Shown here: one piece after another, positions 46,671 to 60,354 of the stretch
Position numbering within the stretch: the first letter of the stretch is position 1
Layout: every line of letters starts with the position of its first letter
DNA from: Amblyomma americanum
Taxonomy: Eukaryota; Arthropoda; Arachnida; Ixodida; Ixodidae
Assembly: GCF_052857255.1 (NCBI RefSeq)
Contig: NC_135504.1
Span: 141,138,121 to 141,202,120 of the forward strand
Length of the DNA: 64,000 bases
Direction: 5' to 3'
Notes under the pieces: generated by a model
What the model saw: the letters and a program-made list of their open reading frames with translations, nothing else
Database searches by the model: none
What the model was told of the DNA's origin: nothing
Program-made: the position numbers and the translations under genes

Positions 46671-49653
46671 CCGCGTTGGAGAAAGTCCGCGTCGGAGAAG
46701 GTCCGCGTTGGAGAAAGTCCGCGTTGGAGAAAATCCGCGTTGGAGAAACTCCGCGTTCAAGAAAGTCCGCGTTGGAGAAAGTCCGCGCTGGAGAAACTCC
46801 GCGTTGTATAAACTCCGCGCTGGAGAAACTCCGCGATGAAGAACCTCCGCGACGGACAAACTCCGCGATGGAGAAACTCCGCGTTGGAGAAAAGTCCGCT
46901 CTGGAGAAACTCTACGCTGAAGAAACTCCGCGCTAGAGCAACTCCGCGTTCGAGAAACTCCGCGCTGGAGAAACTCTGTGCTGCATAAAATCTGCGCTGG
47001 AGAAACTCCGGGCTGGAGAAACTCCGTGTTGGAGAAACTCCGCGCTGGAGAAACTTCGAGTTGGAGAAACTGCGCGTTGGAGAAAATCCGCGTTGGAGAA
47101 ACTCCGCGTTAGAGAAAGTCCGCGTTGGAGAAAGTCCGCGTTGGAGAGTGTCCGCGATGGAGAAACTCCGCGCTGGAGAAACTCCGTGGTGGGGAAACTT
47201 CGCGTTGGAGAAACACCGCGCTTGAAACACACCGCGCTGGAGAAACTCCGCGTTGGAGAAAGTCCGCGTTGGAGAAGGTCCGCGTTGGAGAAAGTCCGCG
47301 TTGGAGAAAGTCCGCGCTGGAGAAACTGCGCGTTGGAGAAAGTCCGCGTTGGAGAAAGTCCGCGTTGGTGAGAGTCCGCGATGGAGAAACTCCGCGCTGG
47401 AGAAACTACGCGTTTGAGAAACTCCGAACTGGAGAAACTCCGCGATGGAGACAATCCGCGCTGGAGAAACTCCGCGCTGAAGAAACTCCGTGTAGGAGAA
47501 ACTCCGTGTTGGAGAAACTCCGCGTTGGAGAAACTCCGCTTTGGAGAAAGTCCGCGTTGGAGAAAGTCCGCGTTGGAGAGTCCGCGATGGAGAAACTCCG
47601 CGCTGGAGAAAAATCGGGCTGGAGAAACTCCGTGTTGGAGAAACTCCGCGTTTGAGAAACTCCGAACTGGAGAAGCTCCGCGCTGGAGATTCTCCGCGGT
47701 GGAGAAACTCCGCGCTGGAGAAACTACGTGTTGGAGAAACTCTGTGTTGGAGAAATTCCGCCTTGGAGAAACTTCGCTTTGAAGAAACGGCGCGTTGGAG
47801 AAACTCCGCGTTAGAGAAACTCCGCGCTTGAAACACACCGCGCTGGAGAAACTCCGCGTTGGAGAAAGTCCGCGTCGGAGAAGGTCAGCGTTGGAGAAAC
47901 TCCGCGTTGGAGAAACTCCGTGTTGTAGAAACTCCGCTTTGGAGAAACTTCGCGTTGAAGAAACGGCGCGTTGGAGATTTTCCGCGTTGGAGAAACTCCG
48001 CACTTGAAACACACCGCGCTGGAGAAACTCCGCGTTGGAGAAAGTCCGCGTTGGAGAAGGTCCGCGTTGGAGAAAGTCCGCGTTGGAGAAACTCCGCGTT
48101 GAAGAAAGTCCGCGTTGGAGAAAGTCCGCGCTGGAGAAACTCCGCGTTGTATAAACTCCGCGATGAAGAAAGTCCGCGACGGACAAACTCCGCGATGGAG
48201 AAACACCGCGTTGGAAAAAAGTCCGCTCTGGAGAAACTCTACGGTGGAGAAACTCCGCGATGGAGACACTCCGCGCTGGAGAAACTCCGCGCTGGAGAAA
48301 CTCCGCGCTGGAGAAACTCTGCGCTGGAGAAACTCGGTGTTGGGGAAACTTCGCGTTAGAGAAACGGTGCGTTGGAGAAGCTCCGCGTTGGAGAAACTCC
48401 GCGCTTGAAACACACCGCGCTGGAGAAACTCCGCGTTGGAGAAAGTCCGCGTTGGAGAAGGTCCGCGTTGGAGAAAGTCCGCGTTGGAGAAAGTCCGCGC
48501 TGGAGAAACTCCGCGTTGTATAAACTCCGCGCTGGAGAAACTCCGCGATGAAGAAAGTCCGCGACGGACAAACTCCGCGATGGAGAAACTCCGCGTTGGA
48601 GAAAAGTCCGCTCTGGAGAAACTCTACGCTGGAGAAACTCCGCGCTGGAGCGACTCCGCGTTGGAGAAACTCCGCGCTGGAGAAACTCCGTGCTGCATAA
48701 AATCTGCGCTGGAGAAACTCCGGGCTGGAGAAACTCCGCGCTGGAGAAACTCCGTGCTGGACAAACTCCGCGCTGGAGAAACTTCGCGTTGGAGAAACTC
48801 CGCGTTGGAGAAACTCCGCGTTGGAGAAAGTCCGCGTTGGAGAAATTCCGCGTTGGAGAGAGTCTGCGATGGAGAAATTCCGCGCTGGAGAAACTCCGCG
48901 TTTGAGAAACTCCGAACTCTAGAAACTCCGCGATGGAGACACTCCGCGCTGGAGAAACTCCGCGTTGGAGAAAGTCCGCGTCGGAGAAGGTCCGCGTTGG
49001 AGAAAGTCCGCGTTGGAGAAACTTCGCGTTGAAGAAACGGCGTGTCGGAGATTCTCCGCGTTGGAGAAACTCCGCACTTGAAACACACCGCGCTGGAGAA
49101 ACTCCGCGTTGGAGAAAGTCCGCGTTGGAGAAGATCCGCGTTGGAGAAAGTCCGCGTTGGAGAAAGTCCGCGTTGGAGAAACTCCGCGTTGAAGAAAGTC
49201 CGCGTTGGAGAAAGTCCGCGCTGGAGAAACTCCGCGCTGGAGAAACTTCGCGTTGGAGAAACTGCGCGTTGGAGAAACTCCGCGTTGGAGAAACTCCGCG
49301 TTGGAGAAAGTCCGCGTTGGAGAAGGTCCGCGTTGGAGAAAGTCCGCGTTGGAGAAAGTCCGCGCTGGAGAAACTGCGCGTTGGAGAAACTGCGCGTTGG
49401 AGAAACTCCGCGTTGGAGAAACTCCGCGTTGGAGAAAGTCCGCGTTGGAGAAGATCCGCGTTGGAGAAAGTCCGCGTTGGAGAAAGTCCGCGTTAGAGAA
49501 ACTCCGCGTTGAAGAAAGTCCGCGTTGGAGAAAGTCCGCGCTGGAGAAACTCCGCGCTGGAGAAAATTCGCGTTGGAGAAACTGCGCGTTGGAGAAAGTC
49601 CGCGTTGGAGAAAGTCCGCGTTGGTGAGAGTCCGCGATGGAGAAACTCCGCGC
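46670..49653. repeat. Higher-order repeat block G, copy 2 (approximate limits)
   Basis: Counterpart of about 33.16-36.0 kb. The segment 48.4-49.07 kb also has a third relative at 59.7-60.36 kb (offset 11317 near 48.69 kb and 11301 near 49.04 kb), sharing the private GGCGTGTCGGAGATTC variant. The right limit is set where the 5.03-kb tandem unit begins; sequence similarity to 36 kb continues a little beyond it. Confidence 0.75.
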
Positions 49654-52600
49654 TGGAGAAACTACGCGTTTGAGAAACTCCGAACTGGAGAAACTCCGCG
49701 ATGGATACAATCCGCGCTGGAGAAACTCCGCGCTGAAGAAAACTCCGTGTAGGAGAAACTCCGTGTTGGAGAAACTCCGCGTTGGAGAAACTCCGCTTTG
49801 GAGAAAGTCCGCGTTGGAGAAAGTCCGCGTTGGAGAGTCCGCGATGGAGAAACTCCGCGCTGGAGAAAAATCGGGCTGGAGAAACTCCGTGTTGGAGAAA
49901 CTCCGCGTTTGAGAAACTCCGAACTGGAGAAGCTCCGCGCTGGAGATTCTCCGCGGTGGAGAAACTCCGCGCTGGAGAAACTCCGTGTTGGAGAAAATCT
50001 GTGTTGGAGAAATTCCGCCTTGGAGAAAGTCCGCGTTGGAGAAAATCCGTGTTGTAGAAACTCCGCCTTGGAGAAACTTCGCGTTGAAGAAACGGCGCGT
50101 TGGAGAAACTCCGCGTTCGAGAAACTCCGCGCTTGAAACACACCGCGCTGGAGAAACTCCGCGTTGGAGAAAGTCCGCGTCGGAGAAGGTCCGCGTTGGA
50201 GAAACTCCGCGTTGGAGAAACTCCGTGTTGTAGAAACTCCGCTTTGGAGAAACTTCGCGTTCAAGAAACGGCGCGTTGGAGATTCTCCGCGTTGGAGAAA
50301 CTCCGCACTTGAAACACACCGCGCTGGAGAAACTCCGCGTTGGAGAAAGTCCGCGTTGGAGAAGATCCGCGTTGGAGAAAGTCCACGTTGGAGAAAGTCC
50401 GCGTTGGAGAAACTCCGCGTTGAAGAAAGTCCGCGCTGGAGAAAGTCCGCGCTGGAGAAACTCCGCGTTGTATAAACTCCGCGATGAAGAAAGTCCGCGA
50501 CGGACAAACTCCGCGATGGAGAAACTCTGCGTTGGAGAAAAGTCCGCTCTGGAGAAACTCTACGCTGGAGAAACTCCGCGATGGAGACACTCCGCGCTGG
50601 AGAAACTCCGCGCTGGAGAAACTCCGCGCTGGAGAAACTCCGTGTTGGGGAAACTTCGCGTTGGAGAAACGGTGCGTTGGAGAAGCTCCGCGTTGGAGAA
50701 ACTCCGCGCTTGAAACACACCACGGTGGAGAAACTCCGCGTTGGAGAAAGTCCGCTTTGGAGAAGGTCCGCGTTGGAGAAAGTCCGCGCTGGAGAAACAC
50801 CGCTTTGTATAAACTCCGCGCTGGAGAAACTCCGCGATGGAGAAAATCCGCGACGGACAAACTCCGCGATGGAGAAACTCCGCGTTGGAGAAAAGTCCGC
50901 TCTGGAGAAACTCTACGCTGGAGAAACTCCGCGCTGGAGCAACTCCGCGTTGGAGAAACTCCGCGCTGGAGAAACTTCGTGCTGCATAAAATCTGCGCTG
51001 GAGAAACTCCGGGCTGGAGAAACTCCGCGCTGGAGAAACTCCGTGCTGGACAAACTCCGCGCTGGAGAAACTTCGCGTTGGAGAAACTGCGCGTTGGAGA
51101 AACTCAGCGTTGGAGAAACTCCGGGTTGTAGAAACTCCGCGCTGGAGAAACTCCGTGTTGGAGAAAATCTGTGTTGGAGAAATTCCGCCTTGGAGAAAGT
51201 CCGCGTTGGAGAAAATCCGTGTTGTAGAAACTCCGCCTTGGAGAAACTTCGCGTTGAAGAAACGGCGCGTTGGAGAAACTCCGCGTTCGAGAAACTCCGC
51301 GCTTGAAACACACCGCGCTGGAGAAACTCCGCGTTGGAGAAAGTCCGCGTCGGAGAAGGTCCGCGTTGGAGAAACTCCGCGTTGGAGAAACTCCGTGTTG
51401 TAGAAACTCCGCTTTGGAGAAACTTCGCGTTGAAGAAACGGCGCGTTGGAGATTCTCCGCGTTGGAGAAACTCCGCACTTGAAACACACCGCGCTGGAGA
51501 AACTCCGCGTTGGAGAAAGTCCGCGTTGGAGAAGGTCCGCGTTGGAGAAAGTCCACGTTGGAGAAAGTCCGCGTTGGAGAAACTCCGCGTTGAAGAAAGT
51601 CCGCGTTGGAGAAAGTCCGCGCTGGAGAAACTCCGCGTTGTATAAACTCCGCGATGAAGAAAGTCCGCGACGGACAAACTCCGCGATAGAGAAACTCCGC
51701 GATGGAGAAAAGTCCGCTCTGGAGAAACTCTACGCTGGAGAAACTCCGCGATGGAGACACTCCGCGCTGGAGAAACTCCGCGCTGGAGAAACTCCGTGTT
51801 GGGGAAACTTCGCGTTGGAGAAACGGTGCGTTGGAGAAGCTCCGGGTTGGAGAAACTCCGCGCTTGAAACACACCATGGTGGAGAAACTCCGAGTTGGAG
51901 AAAGTCCGCTTTGGAGAAGGTCCGCGTTGGAGAAAGTCCGCGCTGGAGAAACTCCGCTTTGTATAAACTCCGCGCTGGAGAAACTCCGCGATGAAGAAAA
52001 TCCGCGACGGACAAACTCCGCGATGGAGAAACTCCGCGTTGGAGAAAAGTCCGCTCTGGAGAAACTCTACGCTGGAGAAACTCCGCGCTGGAGCAACTCC
52101 GCGTTGGAGAAACTCCGCGCTGGAGAAACTTCGTGCTGCATAAAATCTGCGCTGGAGAAACTCCGGGCTGGAGAAACTCCGCGCTGGAGAAACTCCGTGC
52201 TGGACAAACTCCGCGCTGGAGAAACTTCGCGTTGGAGAAACTGCGCGTTGGAGAAACTCCGCGTTGGAGAAACTCCGCGTTGGAGAAAGTCCGCGTTGGA
52301 GAAACTCCGCGTTGGAGAGAGTCTGCGATGGAGAAATTCCGCGCTGGAGAAACTCCGCGTTGGAGAAAGTCCGCGTTGGAGAAGATCCGCGTTGGAGAAA
52401 GTCCGCGTTGGAGAAAGTCCGCGTTGGAGAAACTCCGCGTTGAAGAAAGTCCGCGTTGGAGAATGTCCGCGCTGGAGAAACTCCGCGTTGTATAAACTCC
52501 GCGATGAAGAAAGTCCGCGACGGACAAACTCCGCGATGGAGAAACTCCGCGTTGGAGAAAAGACCGCTCTGGAGAAACTCTACACTGGAGAAACTCCGCG

Positions 52601-54680
52601 CTGTAGCAACTCCGCGTTGGAGAAACTCCGCGCTGGAGAAACTCCGTGCTGGACAAACTCCGCGCTGGAGAAACTCCGTGTTGGAGAAACTCCGCGCTGG
52701 AGAAACTTCGCGTTGGAGAAACTGCGCGTTGGAGAAACTTCGCTTTGAAGAAACGGCGCGTTGGAGAAACTCCGCGTTAGAGAAACTCCGCGCTTGAAAC
52801 ACACCGCGCTGGAGAAACTCCGCGTTGGAGAAAGTCCGCGTCGGAGAAGGTCCGCGTTGGAGAAAGTCCGCGTTGGAGAAAATCCGTGATGTAGAAACTC
52901 CGCCTTGGAGAAACTTCGCGTTGAAGAAGCGGCGCGTTGGAGATACTTCGCGTTGGAGAAACTACGCGCTTGAAACACACCGCGCTGGAGAAACTCCGCG
53001 TTGGAGAAAGTCCGCGTTGGAGAAGGTCCGCGTTGGAGAAAGTCCACGTTGGAGAAAGTCCGCGTTGGAGAAACTCCGCGTTGTATAAACTCCGCGCTGG
53101 AGAAACTCCGCGATGGAGAACCTCCGCGACGGACAAACTCCGCGATGGAGAAACTCCGCGTTGAAGAAAAGTCCGCTCTGGAGAAACTCTACGCTGAAGA
53201 AACTCCGCGCTAGAGCAACTCCGCGTTCGAGAAACTCCGCGCTGGAGAAACTCCGTGCTGCATAAAATCTGCGCTGGAGAAACTCCGGGCTGGAGAAACT
53301 CCGTGTTGGAGAAACTGCGCGTTGGAGAAACTCCGCGTTGGAGAAACTCCGCGTTGGAGAAAGTCCGCGTTGGAGAAAGTCCGCGTTGGAGAGTGTCCGC
53401 GATGGAGAAACTCCGCGCTGGAGAAACTCCGTGGTGGGGAAACTTCGCGTAGGAGAAACGGCGCGTTGGAGAAGCTCCGCGTTGGAGAAACACCGCGCTT
53501 GAAACACACCGCGCTGGAGAAACTCCGCGTTGGAGAAAGTCCGCGTTGGAGAAGGTCCGCGTTGGAGAAAGTCCGCGTTGGAGAAAGTCCGCGCTGGAGA
53601 AACTGCGCGTTGGAGAAACTGCGCGTTGGAGAAACTCCGCGTTGGAGAAACTCTGCGTTGGAGAAAGTCCGCGTTGGAGAAAGTCCGCGTTGGTGAGAGT
53701 CCGCGATGGAGAAACTCCGCGCTGGAGAAACTACGCGTTTGAGAAACTCCGAACTGGAGAAACTCCGCGATGGAGACAATCCGCGCTGGAGAAACTCCGC
53801 GCTGAAGAAACTCCGTGTAGGAGAAACTCCGTGTTGGAGAAACTCCGCGTTGGAGAAACTCCGCTTTGGAGAAAGTCCGCGTTGGAGAAAGTCCGCGTTG
53901 GAGAGTCCGCAATGGAGAAACTCCGCGCTGGAGAAAAATCGGGCTGGAGAAACTCCGTGTTGGAGAAACTCCGCGTTTGAGAAACTCCGAACTGGAGAAG
54001 CTCCGCGCTGGAGATTCTCCGCGGTGGAGAAACTCCGCGCTGGAGAAACTCCGTGTTGGAGAAACTCTGTGTTGGAGAAATTCCGCCTTGGAGAAACTTC
54101 GCTTTGAAGAAACGGCGCGTTGGAGAAACTCCGCGTTAGAGAAACTCCGCGCTTGAAACACACCGCGCTGGAGAAACTCCGCGTTAGAGAAAGTCCGCGT
54201 CGGAGAAGGTCCGCGTTGGAGAAACTCCGCGTTGGAGAAACTCCGTGTTGTAGAAACTCCGCTTTGGAGAAACTTCGCGTTGAAGAAACGGTGCGTTGGA
54301 GATTCTCCGCGTTGGAGAAACTCCGCACTTGAAACACACCGCGCTGGAGAAACTCCGCGTTGGAGAAAGTCCGCGTTGGAGAAGGTCCGCGTTGGAGAAA
54401 GTCCGCGTTGGAGAAACTCCGCGTTGAAGAAAGTCCGCGTTGGAGAAAGTCCGCGCTGGAGAAACTCCGCGTTGTATAAACTCCGCGATGAAGAAAGTCC
54501 GCGACGGACAAACTCCGCGATGGAGAAACTCCGCGTTGGAGAAAAGTCCGCTCTGGAGAAACTCTACGCTGGAGAAACTCCGCGATGGAGACACTCCGCG
54601 CTGGAGAAACTCCGCGCTGGAGAAACTCGGTGTTGGGGAAACTTCGCGTTGAGAAACGGTGCGTTGGAGAAGCTCCGCGT
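49654..54680. repeat. 5.03-kb higher-order repeat, unit 1
   Basis: Repeated head-to-tail at 54681-59705. Offset is 5027 bp up to about 50.5 kb and 5025 bp after it; the 2-bp step is explained by CTCTACGCTGG near 50565 against CTACGCTGG near 55586. I saw a handful of substitutions (for example CCGGGTTGTAG at 51122 against CCGCGTTGGAG at 56147, and CCATGG at 51884 against CCACGG at 56909). The left boundary is marked by the CGCGTTTGAGAAACTCCGAAC string. The unit has 176-bp cassette pairs with CTTG markers at 50132/50308, 51302/51478 and 54152/54328. Confidence 0.92.
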
Positions 54681-57600
54681 TGGAGAAACTACGCGTTTGA
54701 GAAACTCCGAACTGGAGAAACTCCGCGATGGATACAATCCGCGCTGGAGAAACTCCGCGCTGAAGAAAACTCCGTGTAGGAGAAACTCCGTGTTGGAGAA
54801 ACTCCGCGTTGGAGAAACTCCGCTTTGGAGAAAGTCCGCGTTGGAGAAAGTCCGCGTTGGAGAGTCCGCGATGGAGAAACTCCGCGCTGGAGAAAAATCG
54901 GGCTGGAGAAACTCCGTGTTGGAGAAACTCCGCGTTTGAGAAACTCCGAACTGGAGAAGCTCCGCGCTGGAGATTCTCCGCGGTGGAGAAACTCCGCGCT
55001 GGAGAAACTCCGTGTTGGAGAAAATCTGTGTTGGAGAAATTCCGCCTTGGAGAAAGTCCGCGTTGGAGAAAATCCGTGTTGTAGAAACTCCGCCTTGGAG
55101 AAACTTCGCGTTGAAGAAACGGCGCGTTGGAGAAACTCCGCGTTCGAGAAACTCCGCGCTTGAAACACACCGCGCTGGAGAAACTCCGCGTTGGAGAAAG
55201 TCCGCGTCGGAGAAGGTCCGCGTTGGAGAAACTCCGCGTTGGAGAAACTCCGTGTTGTAGAAACTCCGCTTTGGAGAAACTTCGCGTTCAAGAAACGGCG
55301 CGTTGGAGATTCTCCGCGTTGGAGAAACTCCGCACTTGAAACACACCGCGCTGGAGAAACTCCGCGTTGGAGAAAGTCCGCGTTGGAGAAGATCCGCGTT
55401 GGAGAAAGTCCACGTTGGAGAAAGTCCGCGTTGGAGAAACTCCGCGTTGAAGAAAGTCCGCGCTGGAGAAAGTCCGCGCTGGAGAAACTCCGCGTTGTAT
55501 AAACTCCGCGATGAAGAAAGTCCGCGACGGACAAACTCCGCGATGGAGAAACTCCGCGTTGGAGAAAAGTCCGCTCTGGAGAAACTACGCTGGAGAAACT
55601 CCGCGATGGAGACACTCCGCGCTGGAGAAACTCCGCGCTGGAGAAACTCCGCGCTGGAGAAACTCCGTGTTGGGGAAACTTCGCGTTGGAGAAACGGTGC
55701 GTTGGAGAAGCTCCGCGTTGGAGAAACTCCGCGCTTGAAACACACCACGGTGGAGAAACTCCGCGTTGGAGAAAGTCCGCTTTGGAGAAGGTCCGCGTTG
55801 GAGAAAGTCCGCGCTGGAGAAACTCCGCTTTGTATAAACTCCGCGCTGGAGAAACTCCGCGATGGAGAAAATCCGCGACGGACAAACTCCGCGATGGAGA
55901 AACTCCGCGTTGGAGAAAAGTCCGCTCTGGAGAAACTCTACGCTGGAGAAACTCCGCGCTGGAGCAACTCCGCGTTGGAGAAACTCCACGCTGGAGAAAC
56001 TTCGTGCTGCATAAAATCTGCGCTGGAGAAACTCCGGGCTGGAGAAACTCCGCGCTGGAGAAACTCCGTGCTGGACAAACTCCGCGCTGGAGAAACTTCG
56101 CGTTGGAGAAACTGCGCGTTGGAGAAACTCAGCGTTGGAGAAACTCCGCGTTGGAGAAACTCCGCGCTGGAGAAACTCCGTGTTGGAGAAAATCTGTGTT
56201 GGAGAAATTCCGCCTTGGAGAAAGTCCGCGTTGGAGAAAATCCGTGTTGTAGAAACTCCGCCTTGGAGAAACTTCGCGTTGAAGAAACGGCGCGTTGGAG
56301 AAACTCCGCGTTCGAGAAACTCCGCGCTTGAAACACACCGCGCTGGAGAAACTCCGCGTTGGAGAAAGTCCGCGTCGGAGAAGGTCCGCGTTGGAGAAAC
56401 TCCGCGTTGGAGAAACTCCGTGTTGTAGAAACTCCGCTTTGGAGAAACTTCGCGTTGAAGAAACGGCGCGTTGGAGATTCTCCGCGTTGGAGAAACTCCG
56501 CACTTGAAACACACCGCGCTGGAGAAACTCCGCGTTGGAGAAAGTCCGCGTTGGAGAAGGTCCGCGTTGGAGAAAGTCCACGTTGGAGAAAGTCCGCGTT
56601 GGAGAAACTCCGCGTTGAAGAAAGTCCGCGTTGGAGAAAGTCCGCGCTGGAGAAACTCCGCGTTGTATAAACTGCGCGATGAAGAAAGTCCGCGACGGAC
56701 AAACTCCGCGATAGAGAAACTCCGCGATGGAGAAAAGTCCGCTCTGGAGAAACTCTACGCTGGAGAAACTCCGCGATGGAGACACTCCGCGCTGGAGAAA
56801 CTCCGCGCTGGAGAAACTCCGTGTTGGGGAAACTTCGCGTTGGAGAAACGGTGCGTTGGAGAAGCTCCGGGTTGGAGAAACTCCGCGCTTGAAACACACC
56901 ACGGTGGAGAAACTCCGCGTTGGAGAAAGTCCGCTTTGGAGAAGGTCCGCGTTGGAGAAAGTCCGCGCTGGAGAAACTCCGCTTTGTATAAACTCCGCGC
57001 TGGAGAAACTCCGCGATGAAGAAAATCCGCGACGGAGAAACTCCGCGATGGAGAAACTCCGCGTTGGAGAAAAGTCCGCTCTGGAGAAACTCTACGCTGG
57101 AGAAACTCCGCGCTGGAGCAACTCCGCGTTGGAGAAACTCCGCGCTGGAGAAACTTCGTGCTGCATAAAATCTGCGCTGGAGAAACTCCGGGCTGGAGAA
57201 ACTCCGCGCTGGAGAAACTCCGTGCTGGACAAACTCCGCGCTGGAGAAACTTCGCGTTGGAGAAACTGCGCGTTGGAGAAACTCCGCGTTGGAGAAACTC
57301 CGCGTTGGAGAAAGTCCGCGTTGGAGAAACTCCGCGTTGGAGAGAGTCTGCGATGGAGAAATTCCGCGCTGGAGAAACTCCGCGTTGGAGAAAGTCCGCG
57401 TTGGAGAAGATCCGCGTTGGAGAAAGTCCGCGTTGGAGAAAGTCCGCGTTGGAGAAACTCCGCGTTGAAGAAAGTCCGCGTTGGAGAATGTCCGCGCTGG
57501 AGAAACTCCGCGTTGTATAAACTCCGCGATGAAGAAAGTCCGCGACGGACAAACTCCGCGATGGAGAAACTCCGCGTTGGAGAAAAGACCGCTCTGGAGA

Positions 57601-59705
57601 AACTCTACACTGGAGAAACTCCGCGCTGTAGCAACTCCGCGTTGGAGAAACTCCGCGCTGGAGAAACTCCGTGCTGGACAAACTCCGCGCTGGAGAAACT
57701 CCGTGTTGGAGAAACTCCGCGCTGGAGAAACTTCGCGTTGGAGAAACTGCGCGTTGGAGAAACTTCGCTTTGAAGAAACGGCGCGTTGGAGAAACTCCGC
57801 GTTAGAGAAACTCCGCGCTTGAAACACACCGCGCTGGAGAAACTCCGCGTTGGAGAAAGTCCGCGTCGGAGAAGGTCCGCGTTGGAGAAAGTCCGCGTTG
57901 GAGAAAATCCGTGATGTAGAAACTCCGCCTTGGAGAAACTTCGCGTTGAAGAAGCGGCGCGTTGGAGATACTTCGCGTTGGAGAAACTACGCGCTTGAAA
58001 CACACCGCGCTGGAGAAACTCCGCGTTGGAGAAAGTCCGCGTTGGAGAAGGTCCGCGTTGGAGAAAGTCCACGTTGGAGAAAGTCCGCGTTGGAGAAACT
58101 CCGCGTTGTATAAACTCCGCGCTGGAGAAACTCCGCGATGGAGAACCTCCGCGACGGACAAACTCCGCGATGGAGAAACTCCGCGTTGGAGAAAAGTCCG
58201 CTCTGGAGAAACTCTACGCTGAAGAAACTCCGCGCTAGAGCAACTCCGCGTTCGAGAAACTCCGCGCTGGAGAAACTCCGTGCTGCATAAAATCTGCGCT
58301 GGAGAAACTCCGGGCTGGAGAAACTCCGTGTTGGAGAAACTGCGCGTTGGAGAAACTCCGCGTTGGAGAAACTCCGCGTTGGAGAAAGTCCGCGTTGGAG
58401 AAAGTCCGCGTTGGAGAGTGTCCGCGATGGAGAAACTCCGCGCTGGAGAAACTCCGTGGTGGGGAAACTTCGCGTAGGAGAAACGGCGCGTTGGAGAAGC
58501 TCCGCGTTGGAGAAACACCGCGCTTGAAACACACCGCGCTGGAGAAACTCCGCGTTGGAGAAAGTCCGCGTTGGAGAAGGTCCGCGTTGGAGAAAGTCCG
58601 CGTTGGAGAAAGTCCGCGCTGGAGAAACTGCGCGTTGGAGAAACTGCGCGTTGGAGAAACTCCGCGTTGGAGAAACTCTGCGTTGGAGAAAGTCCGCGTT
58701 GGAGAAAGTCCGCGTTGGTGAGAGTCCGCGATGGAGAAACTCCGCGCTGGAGAAACTACGCGTATGAGAAACTCCGAACTGGAGAAACTCCGCGATGGAG
58801 ACAATCCGCGCTGGAGAAACTCCGCGCTGAAGAAACTCCGTGTAGGAGAAACTCCGTGTTGGAGAAACTCCGCGTTGGAGAAACTCCGCTTTGGAGAAAG
58901 TCCGCGTTGGAGAAAGTCCGCGTTGGAGAGTCCGCAATGGAGAAACTCCGCGCTGGAGAAAAATCGGGCTGGAGAAACTCCGTGTTGGAGAAACTCCGCG
59001 TTTGAGAAACTCCGAACTGGAGAAGCTCCGCGCTGGAGATTCTCCGCGGTGGAGAAACTCCGCGCTGGAGAAACTCCGTGTTGGAGAAACTCTGTGTTGG
59101 AGAAATTCCGCCTTGGAGAAACTTCGCTTTGAAGAAACGGCGCGTTGGAGAAACTCCGCGTTAGAGAAACTCCGCGCTTGAAACACACCGCGCTGGAGAA
59201 ACTCCGCGTTAGAGAAAGTCCGCGTCGGAGAAGGTCCGCGTTGGAGAAACTCCGCGTTGGAGAAACTCCGTGTTGTAGAAACTCCGCTTTGGAGAAACTT
59301 CGCGTTGAAGAAACGGTGCGTTGGAGATTCTCCGCGTTGGAGAAACTCCGCACTTGAAACACACCGCGCTGGAGAAACTCCGCGTTGGAGAAAGTCCGCG
59401 TTGGAGAAGGTCCGCGTTGGAGAAAGTCCGCGTTGGAGAAACTCCGCGTTGAAGAAAGTCCGCGTTGGAGAAAGTCCGCGCTGGAGAAACTCCGCGTTGT
59501 ATAAACTCCGCGATGAAGAAAGTCCGCGACGGACAAACTCCGCGATGGAGAAACTCCGCGTTGGAGAAAAGTCCGCTCTGGAGAAACTCTACGCTGGAGA
59601 AACTCCGCGATGGAGACACTCCGCGCTGGAGAAACTCCGCGCTGGAGAAACTCGGTGTTGGGGAAACATCGCGTTGAGAAACGGTGCGTTGGAGAAGCTC
59701 CGCGT
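54681..59705. repeat. 5.03-kb higher-order repeat, unit 2
   Basis: Second, nearly identical unit. The junction between units reads from GTTGGAGAAGCTCCGCG straight into the CGCGTTTGAGAAACTCC string at about 54690. Similarity stops at about 59715, where this copy goes on to CTCCGCGCTTGAAAC while unit 1 at 54690 has CTACGCGTTTGAG. Cassette markers are at 55159/55335, 56327/56503 and 59177/59353. Confidence 0.92.
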
Positions 59706-60354
59706 TGGAGAAACTCCGCGCTTGAAACACACCGCGCTGGAGAAAGTCCGCGTTGGAGAAAGTCCGCGTTGGAGAAGGTCCGCGTTGGAGAAAGTCCGCG
59801 TTGGAGAAAGTCCGCGCTGGAGAAACTCCGCGTTGTATAAACTCCGCGCTGGAGAAACTCCGCGATGAATAAAGTCCGCGACGGACAAACTCCGCGATGG
59901 AGAAACTCCGCGTTGGAGAAAAGTCCGCTCTGGAGAAACTCTACGCTGGAGAAACTCCGCGCTTGAGCAACTCCGCGTTGGAGAAACTCCGCGCTGGAGA
60001 AACTCTGTGCTGCATAAAATCTGCGCTGGAGAAACTCCGGGCTGGAGAAACTCCGCGCTGGAGAAACTCCGTGCTGGACAAACTCCGCGCTGGAGAAACT
60101 TCGCGTTGGAGAAACTCCGCGTTGGAGAAAGTCCGCGTTGGAGAAATTCCGCGTTGGAGAGAGTCTGCGATGGAGAAATTCCGCGCTGGAGAAACTCCGC
60201 GTTTGAGAAACTCCGAACTCTAGAAACTCCGCGATGGAGACACTCCGCGCTGGAGAAACTCCGCGTTGGAGAAAGTCCTCGTCGGAGAAGGTCCGCGTTG
60301 GAGAAAGTCCGCGTTGGAGAAACTTCGCGTTGAAGAAACGGCGTGTCGGAGATT
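59706..60354. repeat. Array segment related to 48.4-49.07 kb
   Basis: Monomers only, in the same variant order as 48.4-49.07 kb at an offset of about 11301-11317 bp, including a CATAAAATCTGC landmark at about 60008, GTTGGAGAGAGTCTGCG and GGCGTGTCGGAGATTC. It bridges the 5.03-kb pair and the 1329-bp pair. Confidence 0.78.
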
